The notes below the pieces were generated by a model that worked only from the letters and a program-made list of their open reading frames with translations, was not told the DNA's origin and did no database searches. Below are positions 1 through 8,219 of a stretch of DNA of 64,000 nucleotides, in pieces. This DNA is from Olsenella sp. An270. Its GTDB lineage: Bacteria > Actinomycetota > Coriobacteriia > Coriobacteriales > Atopobiaceae. Made by a program: the position numbers and the translations under genes. Every line of letters begins with the position of its first letter. The stretch's first letter is position 1. The stretch spans positions 145,079 through 209,078 of the forward strand of contig NZ_NFJF01000004.1 in assembly GCF_002159735.1 (NCBI RefSeq). Reading direction: 5' to 3'.

Positions 1-75
1 GCCGAGGTGCTGCGCAACGAGTTTGGCGCCCGGGCCGAGGTGTTTCTCGCGGACGCGCGCTCCCCGCGGGTGTGA
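1..75 (+). CDS. C-terminal end of an unidentified protein (partial)
   Basis: Frame 1 is open from the window edge to a TGA at 73-75 and encodes 24 residues ending in a short basic, proline-containing tail. The stop lies 2 bp before the stop codon of the convergent DUF1275 gene, a spacing seen at other convergent pairs here, which supports it being a real gene end. No domain can be recognised in so short a piece and I assign no function. Confidence 0.5.
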   Translation, partial: AEVLRNEFGARAEVFLADARSPRV

Positions 76-77
76 CG

Positions 78-764
78 CTAGCGCGCCGCCGCTGCTGTCG
101 GCTCCGCGATGAAACGTAGCGACAGCAGGAAGAGGGCGCTGATCGCCAGGCACGCGAACTGGCCCGTCAGGTCGATGAGGAGCTTGCAGGCGACGGCGCC
201 GACGCAGAACGAGAGGATGAGGCCGGCGTAGCGCTGCGAGCGGTGCAGCTCGTGACGGTCGCCCTCGAAGAGGCCGTCGTAGAGCGTCTCGCCGAGGGAG
301 CGCAGGTTTCCGGTGCAGAAAACGCTGGCGTAGGCGGACTTGGTGCCAAACTGGCGGAAGTTCTCGTAGGAGACAGCGGCGCAGAATGAGATGGCGCTGT
401 TGACCAGGAGGTCGGGCGTCCACGCGGGGAGCAGCGCTATCGCGGCGAACGCGACCGCCTCGAAGACGGCGACCCAGCGCTGCATGCGATGCGTCGCCCT
501 GCCGTGAACGCGTACCAGCACGTGGCGCGAGAGCATGATGCCGGCCACGAACGCGAGGATGGAGACGAGGTAGCGAACCACGCCCAGCCACGCCCCCTCG
601 GAGAGATTCATGCAGAGCAGCACGATGTTGCCCGTCTGGCCCGTGGCAAAGACATGGTCGTGCAGCAGGTACGAGTATGCGTCCATGAACCCGCCCGCAC
701 AGATGACGGTGAGTCCCAGCCTCACGGGAACCTTGGGCGTGCCGATTGCGCTCGGTTGGACCAT
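78..764 (-). CDS. DUF1275 (YoaK-type) integral membrane protein
   Basis: The 228-residue product is a polytopic membrane protein of the DUF1275/YoaK family. The N-terminal region carries the family pattern of a Gly-rich first helix (AGGFMDAYSYLL) followed by an ATGQTGN motif at about residues 41-47, and there are about six hydrophobic segments. Function is unknown for the family; transport is only a guess. The ATG start is preceded by AAAAGGAGG at a 7-nt spacing. It is divergent from the methyltransferase gene across one of the three large palindromic elements (841-1055), so any promoter lies in or next to that element. Confidence 0.85.
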   Translation of the reverse strand: MVQPSAIGTPKVPVRLGLTVICAGGFMDAYSYLLHDHVFATGQTGNIVLLCMNLSEGAWLGVVRYLVSILAFVAGIMLSRHVLVRVHGRATHRMQRWVAVFEAVAFAAIALLPAWTPDLLVNSAISFCAAVSYENFRQFGTKSAYASVFCTGNLRSLGETLYDGLFEGDRHELHRSQRYAGLILSFCVGAVACKLLIDLTGQFACLAISALFLLSLRFIAEPTAAAAR

Positions 765-840
765 GCGGCGCCTCCTTTTCAGCTTTGCCGCGTCTGACCG
801 AGCGTCATGCTAGCTCACGCGACGGGCGTCCGCTGCGAAA

Positions 841-1055
841 TGCATAAAAATGCCTTTCATGTAGCATTAAGCGCGTTTGGAAGACCAAAAGTCGCGTTCG
901 TGTAGCGTATTTTTCGCCGATTTTCGAAAACAGATTTCTGGATTGATATTACTATCTGGGAGAATGTCTCCGCGCGGGGTTCGGCAGGCGCCGAAGACGG
1001 CGAAATCGTGCTACACGAACGCGACTTTTGTTTTGAAAATCGCGTTAATGTAGCA
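841..1055. repeat. Palindromic element A, copy 1 (four 26-bp units)
   Basis: Units lie at 841-866 and 882-907 (same orientation, 41 bp apart), 1009-1034 (inverted) and 1030-1055 (direct again, overlapping the third). Each has an AAAA block and a TCGTGTAGC- or CATGTAGCA-type block. About 100 bp of AT-richer sequence separates the second and third units. It lies between divergent genes, like copies 2 and 3 (15297-15538 and 41768-42000). This copy is the most degenerate. Confidence 0.75.
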
Positions 1056-1067
1056 CGGAGGGAAGTT

Positions 1068-1763
1068 TTGGACAGGAGCGGGATGGCCGAGACGGATTAC
1101 AGGGTCGCGCTTCCCGCCGAGCTTGAGCTGCGGCACGGTGACGAGGGTCTCGAGCTCGTGGGTGACGGTATGGTTCTGCGGGCGGATTTCGCGCGGATGC
1201 TGCCCCGGCTGCGGCCGGATCGGCTCGCGCGCGAACTCCTGGTGCGCGCGGCGCGTGTTCGGGGCGCTGAGTCTCCGACCGTGGTGGACGCCACCGCCGG
1301 GCTGGGGGAGGACTCGCTTCTGCTGGCTGCCGCCGGATTCACCGTCACGATGTTCGAGAGAGATTCGGCCATCGCGGCGCTCCTGCGAGACGCGCTCGAG
1401 CGTGCGGCAGACGAACCACAGCTCGCAGGCATCGTCGAGCGCATGACGCTCGTCGAGGGCGACTCCGTGGCGGGCCTGCGCGAGCTGAGCGTCCCGCCCG
1501 ACGTCGTGTTCCTCGATCCCATGTTCCCCGAGCGCACGAAGAGCGCTGCGGTGAAGAAGAAGTTCCAGCTGCTGCACCACCTGGAACGCCCGTGCGAGGA
1601 CGAGGAGGGGCTGCTTGCCGCCGCGCTCTCCGCGCGCCCGCGCAAGGTCGTGGTCAAGCGGCCGCCCAAGGGCCCATGGCTCGCGGGCGTCAAGCCGAGC
1701 CACTCGCTGGCTGGAAAGGCCGTCCGCTACGACGTCATCGTCCTGCCGCCCAGCTCACGGTAG
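1068..1763 (+). CDS. RsmJ-like class I SAM-dependent methyltransferase
   Basis: The product (about 231 residues) has a Rossmann-type SAM site: VVDATAGLGEDSLLLAAAG, then MFERD, and a catalytic-type FLDPMFPERTKSA segment. This order (DATAGLGxD..., LDPMFP) matches RsmJ, the enzyme that methylates N2 of G1516 in 16S rRNA. It would act on ribosomes in the cytoplasm. The start is uncertain: TTG at 1068 has a GGAGGG site 6 nt upstream, while ATG at 1083 has a closer AGGAG. An upstream ATG at 1008 falls inside the palindromic element and is unlikely. guaA follows 37 bp downstream on the same strand, so they may be co-transcribed. Confidence 0.82.
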   Translation: MDRSGMAETDYRVALPAELELRHGDEGLELVGDGMVLRADFARMLPRLRPDRLARELLVRAARVRGAESPTVVDATAGLGEDSLLLAAAGFTVTMFERDSAIAALLRDALERAADEPQLAGIVERMTLVEGDSVAGLRELSVPPDVVFLDPMFPERTKSAAVKKKFQLLHHLERPCEDEEGLLAAALSARPRKVVVKRPPKGPWLAGVKPSHSLAGKAVRYDVIVLPPSSR

Positions 1764-1800
1764 AATCGGGGCATCGATCCCCCGTTCAAAGGAGCCGCGC

Positions 1801-2787
1801 ATGGACCTCCCGAACAAGCGCCCCGACGACACGGCGCGCATCACCACCCCCGAGCTTGCGCAGGCTTTCATCGACGAGCAGGTTGAGCTCGTCCGCCAGC
1901 AGGTCGGCGACAAGAAGGTCCTGCTTGCCCTTTCCGGCGGCGTCGACTCCTCCGTTGTTGCCGCGCTGCTGATCAAGGCCATCGGCAAGCAGCTCATCTG
2001 CGTGCACGTGAACCATGGCCTCATGCGCAAGGGCGAGTCCGAGCAGGTCGTCGACGTCTTCCAGAACCAGATGGACGCCAACCTCGTCTACGTTGACGCC
2101 ACGGATCGCTTCCTCGACCTGCTGGCCGGCGTGGCCGAGCCCGAGCGCAAGCGCAAGATCATCGGTGCCGAGTTCATCCGCGTCTTCGAGGAGGAGGCCC
2201 GCAAGGTCGCCGATGACGTCGACTTCTTGGCGCAGGGCACCATCTACCCGGATATCGTCGAGTCCGACGGCGTGAAGGCGCACCACAACGTGGGCGGCCT
2301 GCCCGACGACCTGCAGTTTGAGCTCGTCGAGCCCGTGCGTCTGCTCTTCAAGGACGAGGTCCGCGTGGTGGGTCGCGCGCTCGGGCTGCCCGAGGGCATG
2401 GTCGAGCGTCAGCCGTTCCCGGGTCCGGGCCTGGGCGTGCGCTGCCTCGGCGCCATCACCCGCAACCGCCTGGAGGCGCTGCGCGAGGCGGACGCCATCC
2501 TGCGTGAGGAGTTCGCGGAGGCGGGGCTCGCCGGCAAGGTCTGGCAGTACTTCGTCGTTGTGCCCGACATGCGCGCGACCGGCGTGCGCGACGGCAAGCG
2601 CGCCTACGACTGGCCGGCCATCATCCGCGCCGTCAACACCGTCGACGCCATGACCGCCACGGTGCCCGAGCTGGACTGGACGCTGCTCAAGAAGATCACC
2701 GACCGCATCCTCGCCGAGGTGCCGGGCATCTGCCGCGTGACGTACGATCTGACTCCCAAGCCTGTCGGCACGATCGAGTGGGAATAA
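1801..2787 (+). CDS. guaA: GMP synthase, ATP-pyrophosphatase subunit only
   Basis: This 328-residue protein is the synthetase part of GMP synthase: a PP-loop SGGVDSS near residue 47, HVNHGLM, the dimerisation region with QPFPGPGLGVRCLG, and the C-terminal end VTYDLTPKPVGTIEWE. It adenylates XMP and replaces the AMP with ammonia to give GMP. The usual N-terminal glutamine amidotransferase domain (about 190 residues) is absent. The ATG at 1801 has AAAGGAG 8 nt upstream, and the open frame further upstream is an antisense-like shadow of the methyltransferase gene, so the short form looks genuine. Ammonia must come from free NH3 or from a separate amidotransferase subunit, which is not in this window. 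Confidence 0.92.
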   Translation: MDLPNKRPDDTARITTPELAQAFIDEQVELVRQQVGDKKVLLALSGGVDSSVVAALLIKAIGKQLICVHVNHGLMRKGESEQVVDVFQNQMDANLVYVDATDRFLDLLAGVAEPERKRKIIGAEFIRVFEEEARKVADDVDFLAQGTIYPDIVESDGVKAHHNVGGLPDDLQFELVEPVRLLFKDEVRVVGRALGLPEGMVERQPFPGPGLGVRCLGAITRNRLEALREADAILREEFAEAGLAGKVWQYFVVVPDMRATGVRDGKRAYDWPAIIRAVNTVDAMTATVPELDWTLLKKITDRILAEVPGICRVTYDLTPKPVGTIEWE

Positions 2788-2868
2788 AGATTTAAATCAA
2801 ACTCTGGGCGTCCCATCGTTTTAGGGCGGCGGGGCGCTCGCTTATCCAGCGAGAAGGACGGAGGCTCG

Positions 2869-3495
2869 ATGGACCTCACGGAAGTGCGGCAGCGCATGGC
2901 CGACGGCAGGCTTTACACCTGCAACAGCCCGGAGCTCTTTGCGGAGCAGGAGCGCTGCCGCGACGTGCTGGACGCCTACAACGCGCTGCCGTTCAGCAGC
3001 TCGAAGGAGCGTGACGAACTGCTGCGCCAGCTCGTCGCCGAGGCGGGCGAGGGCTGCATGATCGAGCCGCCGTTCCACGCCAACTGGGGTGGTGCCAACC
3101 TGCACCTGGGCAACAACGTCTACGCCAACATGGGCCTCACGCTGGTGGACGACGCGGACATCTTCGTCGAGGATGACGTGATGATCGGTCCCAACGTCAC
3201 CATCTGCACGGCGTCGCACCCCGTCTCGCCGCGCCTGCGCGCAAAAGGCCTGCAGTACAACAAGCCCGTTCGCATTTGCCGGGGCGCGTGGCTGGGCGCC
3301 GGCTGCGTGGTGCTGGCTGGCGTGACGGTGGGCGCGGGCTCGGTCGTGGGCGCGGGCAGCGTGGTCACGCGCGACGTCCCCGCCGGCGTGGTGGCCGCGG
3401 GCAACCCGTGCCGCGTGCTCCGCGAGATCGGAGAGAAGGACGAGCGCACGTACGACCACGACAAGCCCGTCGAGGAGCGTTGGCTCGACGAGTGA
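2869..3495 (+). CDS. Maltose/galactoside-type sugar O-acetyltransferase
   Basis: The 208-residue product has the N-terminal Maa/NodL helical region (LTEVRQRMADGRLY) and a left-handed beta-helix of hexapeptide repeats (residues about 75-190) with the catalytic-type TASHPV histidine. The family moves acetyl from acetyl-CoA to a sugar hydroxyl in the cytoplasm. Length and motif order match Maa/LacA, but the acceptor sugar cannot be inferred. The ATG at 2869 follows GAAGGACGGAGG. The gene stands alone, convergent with the LuxR gene; the two stops are 25 bp apart. Confidence 0.88.
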   Translation: MDLTEVRQRMADGRLYTCNSPELFAEQERCRDVLDAYNALPFSSSKERDELLRQLVAEAGEGCMIEPPFHANWGGANLHLGNNVYANMGLTLVDDADIFVEDDVMIGPNVTICTASHPVSPRLRAKGLQYNKPVRICRGAWLGAGCVVLAGVTVGAGSVVGAGSVVTRDVPAGVVAAGNPCRVLREIGEKDERTYDHDKPVEERWLDE

Positions 3496-3520
3496 CCTCG
3501 CCGATCCGACGTTCTTCTCG

Positions 3521-4567
3521 CTAACGTAGCATGTAGCGCTGCAGCTCCTTGCGGCTCGTCACGCCGAGCTTGTCCATGGCGTGCGCGAGGTGGCGCTTCA
3601 CCGTGTTGATCGAGACGTCCAGGTGGTCGGCGATCTCCTGATTGGTCCATCCGCGCGCGGCGAGCATGGCCGTGGCAAACTCCGTGGTGGTGAGGTCGTC
3701 GGCCACCTCGTCGCCGGTGACGGGGTTGTGCACGCGACGCCATCCAGCGGAGAAGCGGTAGGTTATGTCTATGATCCGCCTGAAGTCGTCCGGCCACTCC
3801 GGCTTGATGACCGACTCCAGCATGCCGCCGAGAAGACCGTGGTGCTCGCCGAAGGCCTCGATGAGGTCGTCCGGGCGGGCGAGCTCCCATGCGGCGAGGA
3901 GGTGCTCGCGCGCCTTCTCGACGTCCTTCAGGCTCATGTAGTCCATGACGGCAACGAGGCGCAGGTAGATGGTCGGAATGGGGTAGTCCGTGGCGCCCAT
4001 GAGCAGCGTCGCCTCCACGATGCCGGCGCTGATGGCATACTCGCCCTTGAGGTAGAGCAGGTGCGCCTGCACGTAGAGCGCAAAGGTGCGCAGGCCACGG
4101 GGCAGAAGCGGCAGGAGTGCGTCGGTGTCGGGAAGCTCCTGGGGGAGCGGCAGGTGGAGCAGGACGGCGGCGGCCGCGGAGACAAAGGCGGAGGCGGCGC
4201 CAAGCTGCGGCGAGTGCTCGCCGGCCTTGGTGAGGATGGCGTTCATCTGGTCGAGCAGGGCCTTGGCCTCGTGCGCCTGGCCGAGGGGCAGGTTGGCGTA
4301 GGCGCAGATCAGGCAGGCGGAGAGCCGCGCGGCGATGTCCTGCGAGCTGAGGTAGGGGGCGGCGGTCGCGAGGGCCTGCTCGGGTTGGCCGCTGAAGTAG
4401 AAATACTCTGCCTGGGCGATGTCGCGCTGGGCGCCCGGAGCCATGGACTCGATCGCCTGGAGGTGCGTGCCGGGAGCGAACGGCGTGTTCATGAGGGGCA
4501 TGAGCGTTTTGGTGGCGAAGGGTGTGCCCCTCGCGGCTGCGTCATCGTGCGATGTCATGTCGCTCAT
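3521..4567 (-). CDS. LuxR-family transcriptional regulator
   Basis: This protein (about 348 residues) ends in a LuxR-type helix-turn-helix (TNQEIADHLDVSINTVKRHL, near residues 310-330). The rest is alpha-helical and alanine/leucine-rich, resembling the TPR-like sensor part of MalT/LuxR relatives, without a P-loop. No ligand can be named. I start it at the ATG at 4567, which has GGAGGG 6 nt upstream; an ATG 27 bp further upstream lacks such a site. It is divergent from the sortase-anchored surface protein, and an 8-bp inverted repeat (CATCACCC, 4669-4676, with GGGTGATG, 4693-4700) lies between them. The surface gene is its most likely target (inference). Confidence 0.82.
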   Translation of the reverse strand: MSDMTSHDDAAARGTPFATKTLMPLMNTPFAPGTHLQAIESMAPGAQRDIAQAEYFYFSGQPEQALATAAPYLSSQDIAARLSACLICAYANLPLGQAHEAKALLDQMNAILTKAGEHSPQLGAASAFVSAAAAVLLHLPLPQELPDTDALLPLLPRGLRTFALYVQAHLLYLKGEYAISAGIVEATLLMGATDYPIPTIYLRLVAVMDYMSLKDVEKAREHLLAAWELARPDDLIEAFGEHHGLLGGMLESVIKPEWPDDFRRIIDITYRFSAGWRRVHNPVTGDEVADDLTTTEFATAMLAARGWTNQEIADHLDVSINTVKRHLAHAMDKLGVTSRKELQRYMLR

Positions 4568-4668
4568 GCGTTTCCCTCCCGTCGCCCTGTCCATTTGACC
4601 CGAGATTCAACCCGTTTTCAAGGGACGGGGCCACGCTCTGCGTTGATAAGCCCTCGACGATAGAGCCC

Positions 4669-4715
4669 CATCACCCAAAATGTCGGGCAAACGGGTGATG
4701 CGCCCACCCCCCCCC
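4669..4715. promoter_or_regulatory. Inverted repeat and C9 homopolymer between LuxR gene and surface-protein gene
   Basis: CATCACCC at 4669-4676 and GGGTGATG at 4693-4700 form perfect 8-bp arms with a 16-bp spacer, as expected for a dimeric regulator site. An uninterrupted run of nine C follows at 4707-4715, about 72 bp upstream of the surface-protein start. Both sit in the 219-bp divergent promoter region. Confidence 0.5.
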
Positions 4716-4786
4716 TCGCTGAAAATAACCCTACTACGTGCGCCTTCCCCTCAGGTGGGATGGCATGGCGAGAAGGACGGTGGGCT

Positions 4787-6469
4787 ATGGGGAAGAAGTT
4801 CGCGGCGCTGATCGCGTGCATGTTCGCGGCAGTGCTGTTCGCGCTGCCCGCTACGGCACGGGCGGCGACTCCAACGGAGATTCTCGTGGGTGGGCAGGAT
4901 ATCCTGGCCACGTCGGATTACACCATTGTCTGCGGTCAGGGGCAGGCGACGTACGATAAGGCAACGAATACGCTCACCTTAGAAAACGTCAAGATCAACT
5001 ACCAGCAGGACGAGACGGACAACACAAAGGGCGCGATTCGCTTTGATGGAGACCTGAACATCGAGCTTGTGGGTAAGAACAGCATCACGTCCGCCACCTG
5101 CGGCATCATGAGCGCTGGGGCGGGTAGCCTTACCATTACGGGAGAAGCGGACGACTCCCTGACGGTTGACGCCGTGTATTTTGGCATCGGTAGCGCCGAT
5201 GGTGCCCGTAACGTCACGATCTCCGGAGCTTATGTGGACGTTGACGTTGATCTGCGGAGCCCGTTCATTGGCACGGGAATTCAGGCGGGCGGACAGCTCT
5301 CAATCGTTGACGGGGCGACAGTTGACGTCTCCGGGTCAACGTCCGAAACGCTGCCTGTGGTTGGCAACGGAGGGGTCTCGATCGTAGGTTCGAACGTAAG
5401 CGCACGTGTTCTGGCTGATGGCGCGTATGGAAGCGGCGTCATCGTTTCCGATGGTGATGTCGTCATTGACGGCTCGAAGGTCGAGGTCAGCACGACTGCT
5501 ACGTATAACTTCGGCATTCGTGCGGGCAACGACCTGACTCCCAGCGAAGGGACCATCCATATCAAGAACAACAGTCGCGTAAACGCAACCTCCGGCGATG
5601 GAATGGCACTATTTACCATGCTGGGCGACATCCAGATTGAGGACAGCAACGTCACGGCTACTTCATCGGGTCACGATGCGGTGTACGCGATTGGCGATAT
5701 CCTCATCGCGGGTGCCGCCAACGTTACGGCGAGCGGCCCCTATCCCGCCCTTGTTGCAACGGGAAGCATTGTGCTCGACCCGCAGGGCGCTCACATCGAC
5801 GTTTGGTCGGGGGACGCCGAGGGGGATGCGGACAAGATCGTGGGGTCTCCGTTCACGGAAAAGGTGACGTTGGGAACGTCCAGCGGTAACTACTTCCACT
5901 GTGCGCCGCATGCCCATGAGTTCACCGAGCAGATTGCGGACGATGCTCACCTGGCGAGTGGAGCCACCTGCACGGAGGCGGCGAGCTACTACCTTTCCTG
6001 CTCGTGCGGCGAGATGGGCACGGACACGTTCTCGAGCGGCGATTCCCTGGGCCACGACTGGGGTGAGCCCGCGTGGAGCTGGAGCGACGACCACACGGAG
6101 CTCGTGGCGACGTTCACCTGCGCCAACGACCCCACTCACACTGAGGTGCTGACCGCCAAGCCGACCGCGTCCGTCCAGGCAGAGCCGTCCTGCACGGAGC
6201 CGGGCACGATGCTCTACAGCGCAACGGTCGAGCTTGGCGGCGAGAGGTACGAGGCCACCGCTACTGCGGAGATCCCCGCGACCGGCCACGACTTCGTCGA
6301 CGGCACCTGCGTGACCTGTGGCGCCGAGGACCCGGACTACGTGGAGCCCGAGAAGGGCGCTGCCGCCATTCCCGCGACGGGCGACGCGAACACGCTCTTC
6401 TCGGCCGCGCCTGCCCTTGCCGGCGCGACCGCGGTGGCTGCTGGCACCCTCCTGAGGCGCCGTCGCTAG
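4787..6469 (+). CDS. Sortase-anchored (IPATG) surface protein with parallel beta-helix-like region
   Basis: The 560-residue product has a signal peptide (basic start, hydrophobic core, ALPATARA then A, cleaved near residue 25). A long middle region (about 30-365) has regularly spaced Val/Ile/Asp-Gly repeats typical of a right-handed beta-helix and opens with a carbohydrate-binding-like segment (TNTLTLENVKI). Cys-rich repeats follow (SCSCGEMG, FTCANDPTHTE, CVTCGAE). The C terminus has IPATGD near residue 528, a hydrophobic span and a final RRRR, a sortase sorting signal in which Ile replaces Leu. The start at 4787 follows GAGAAGGACGG. Adhesion or glycan binding is plausible but unproven. The first kilobase is less GC-rich than its neighbours. 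Confidence 0.82.
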   Translation: MGKKFAALIACMFAAVLFALPATARAATPTEILVGGQDILATSDYTIVCGQGQATYDKATNTLTLENVKINYQQDETDNTKGAIRFDGDLNIELVGKNSITSATCGIMSAGAGSLTITGEADDSLTVDAVYFGIGSADGARNVTISGAYVDVDVDLRSPFIGTGIQAGGQLSIVDGATVDVSGSTSETLPVVGNGGVSIVGSNVSARVLADGAYGSGVIVSDGDVVIDGSKVEVSTTATYNFGIRAGNDLTPSEGTIHIKNNSRVNATSGDGMALFTMLGDIQIEDSNVTATSSGHDAVYAIGDILIAGAANVTASGPYPALVATGSIVLDPQGAHIDVWSGDAEGDADKIVGSPFTEKVTLGTSSGNYFHCAPHAHEFTEQIADDAHLASGATCTEAASYYLSCSCGEMGTDTFSSGDSLGHDWGEPAWSWSDDHTELVATFTCANDPTHTEVLTAKPTASVQAEPSCTEPGTMLYSATVELGGERYEATATAEIPATGHDFVDGTCVTCGAEDPDYVEPEKGAAAIPATGDANTLFSAAPALAGATAVAAGTLLRRRR

Positions 6470-6490
6470 CCGTTCTATCAGGCAGCCGTT

Positions 6491-6562
6491 CGCCGAGGCG
6501 GAGGAACTGCGGAAAAGAGGTGCTCTGGGAGGCCGATTTTCCGCAAATCCTCCGCCTCGGCG
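6491..6562. repeat. Long inverted repeat (26-bp arms) after the surface-protein gene
   Basis: The arms at 6491-6516 and 6537-6562 match at 24 of 26 positions when one is reversed, with a 20-bp loop. The stem would be very stable, but no run of T follows, so it is not a standard intrinsic terminator. It may stop or protect the surface-protein transcript. Confidence 0.7.
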
Positions 6563-6669
6563 TTTGCTGTCAGACGCGCGGTCAATTGGAGATTGAAGGC
6601 GAACGTTCTTCTCGGCTGGTATCCCTAGCTGCGGATATTCACCACGCAACCGCCACGCAAGGGGGACTC

Positions 6670-8211
6670 ATGCTCAAGGACAACGCCATCTGGATGGGCG
6701 TGGGCGCCGAGCCCACGAGCAAGCCCGTCAGCCTGCTGCTCGACCAGGCCAACCGCCACGGCCTCATCGCCGGCGCGTCCGGCACGGGCAAGACCGTGAC
6801 GCTCAAGGTCATGGCCGAGGGCTTCTCCAAGGCGGGCGTCCCCGTCTTCATGGCCGACGTCAAGGGCGACATCACCGGCATGTGCTCGCCCGGCGAGGAC
6901 ACCGAGGACATGCAGAAGCGCATCAAGAAGTTTGGCCTCGAGGGCTTCACCTACGAGGGCTGCCCGTGCCGCTTCTGGGACATGCTCGGCGGCCAGGGCA
7001 TCCCGGTGCGCATCACGGTCTCCGACATGGGCCCCACGCTGCTCTCTCGCCTGCTCGAGCTCACCGAGGTCCAGGAGGGCGTGCTCGACATCGTCTTCCG
7101 CATCGCGGACGACAAGAACCTCCTGCTGATTGACCTCAAGGACCTGCGCTCGATGCTCAACTACGTGGCCGAGAACGCCAAGGAGTACGAGACCACCTAC
7201 GGCAAGGTCTCCAGCCAGTCCGTGGGCGCGATCCTGCGCCAGCTCATCTCCGTGGAGGACCAGGGCGGCGACGTCTTCTTTGGCGAGCCGGACCTTGACC
7301 TCTCCGAGTGGTTTGCCTGTGACTCCAACGGCCATGGCTACGTGAACGTCCTCAACGCCGCCAAGCTCATCCAGAGCCCGCAGATCTACGCGATGTTCCT
7401 GCTGTGGATGCTCTCGGAGCTCTTTGACACGCTGCCGGAGGAGGGCGACCTCGAGAAGCCCAAGTTCGTCTTCTTCTTTGACGAGGCGCACCTGCTCTTC
7501 AACGACATGCCGAGCGAGCTCCTGGACAAGATCGTTCAGGTGGTCAAGCTCATCCGCTCCAAGGGCGTGGGCGTCTACTTCATCACCCAGAGCCCGAGCG
7601 ACATCCCCGACGAGGTGCTCGCCCAGCTCTCCAACCGCGTGCAGCACGGCCTTCGCGCCTACACGCCGGCCGAGCAGAAGGCGGTGCGCGCAGCCGCGCA
7701 GTCGTTCCGCGAGAACCCGGCGTTCAAGAGCGAGGACGCGATCCTCGAGCTGGGCACCGGCGAGGCGCTGGTCTCGTTCCTGAATGACGACGGCCAGCCT
7801 GAGATCGTGGAGCGCGCCAAGATCCTGCCGCCGCAGTGCCTCATGGCCGCGGCGCCCGAGTCCGACCTCAAGGCTGCGCTTGACGCCCAGTCCGACCTCA
7901 TGAAGAAGTACGGCGAGGCCGTGGACCGCGAGAGCGCCTTCGAGCAGCTGGGCGAGGTTACCAAGCAGGACGAGGAGGCCAAGAAGCTCGAGGAGGAGCG
8001 CGCGGAGCTGGAGAAGGAGAAGGCCAAGCTCGAGAAGGAGAAGGCCAAGGAGGCCGAGAAGGCCGCCAGGAAGGCCGAGCGCGAGGCCGAGAAGCAACAG
8101 CAGCAGTTCATGAAGGGCGTGAGCAAGTTCGCCGGCCAGATTCTGGGCACCTTCGGCCGCGAGGCCACGCGCCAGATCACCCGCAACCTCTTCGGCGGTC
8201 GCCGGCGTTAG
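6670..8211 (+). CDS. HerA-like ATPase of the DUF853 (YjgR) family
   Basis: The 513-residue product has a P-loop GASGTGKT near residues 35-42, Walker B FFFDEAHLLF near residue 268, and the YFITQSPSDIPDEVL segment conserved in HerA/FtsK-like ATPases of the DUF853 family. The C terminus (about 435-500) is a Lys/Glu-rich coiled coil. The family's role is not settled; it is predicted to translocate DNA or act as a helicase in the cytoplasm. The ATG at 6670 has AAGGGGG just upstream. The gene appears monocistronic and is convergent with the YitT gene (8-bp gap). Confidence 0.85.
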   Translation: MLKDNAIWMGVGAEPTSKPVSLLLDQANRHGLIAGASGTGKTVTLKVMAEGFSKAGVPVFMADVKGDITGMCSPGEDTEDMQKRIKKFGLEGFTYEGCPCRFWDMLGGQGIPVRITVSDMGPTLLSRLLELTEVQEGVLDIVFRIADDKNLLLIDLKDLRSMLNYVAENAKEYETTYGKVSSQSVGAILRQLISVEDQGGDVFFGEPDLDLSEWFACDSNGHGYVNVLNAAKLIQSPQIYAMFLLWMLSELFDTLPEEGDLEKPKFVFFFDEAHLLFNDMPSELLDKIVQVVKLIRSKGVGVYFITQSPSDIPDEVLAQLSNRVQHGLRAYTPAEQKAVRAAAQSFRENPAFKSEDAILELGTGEALVSFLNDDGQPEIVERAKILPPQCLMAAAPESDLKAALDAQSDLMKKYGEAVDRESAFEQLGEVTKQDEEAKKLEEERAELEKEKAKLEKEKAKEAEKAARKAEREAEKQQQQFMKGVSKFAGQILGTFGREATRQITRNLFGGRRR

Positions 8212-8219
8212 GAGATGGG

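Noticed and set aside
841..1055. Integron- or iteron-like origin
   Set aside because: The units are palindromically arranged and occur at three unlinked divergent promoters with no integrase, replication or partition gene nearby; an operator or mobile element fits better.
1615..1800. N-terminal extension of guaA that might encode the missing glutaminase
   Set aside because: The 62 extra residues are Arg/Ser-rich, overlap the methyltransferase gene in another frame, and show no GATase motif.
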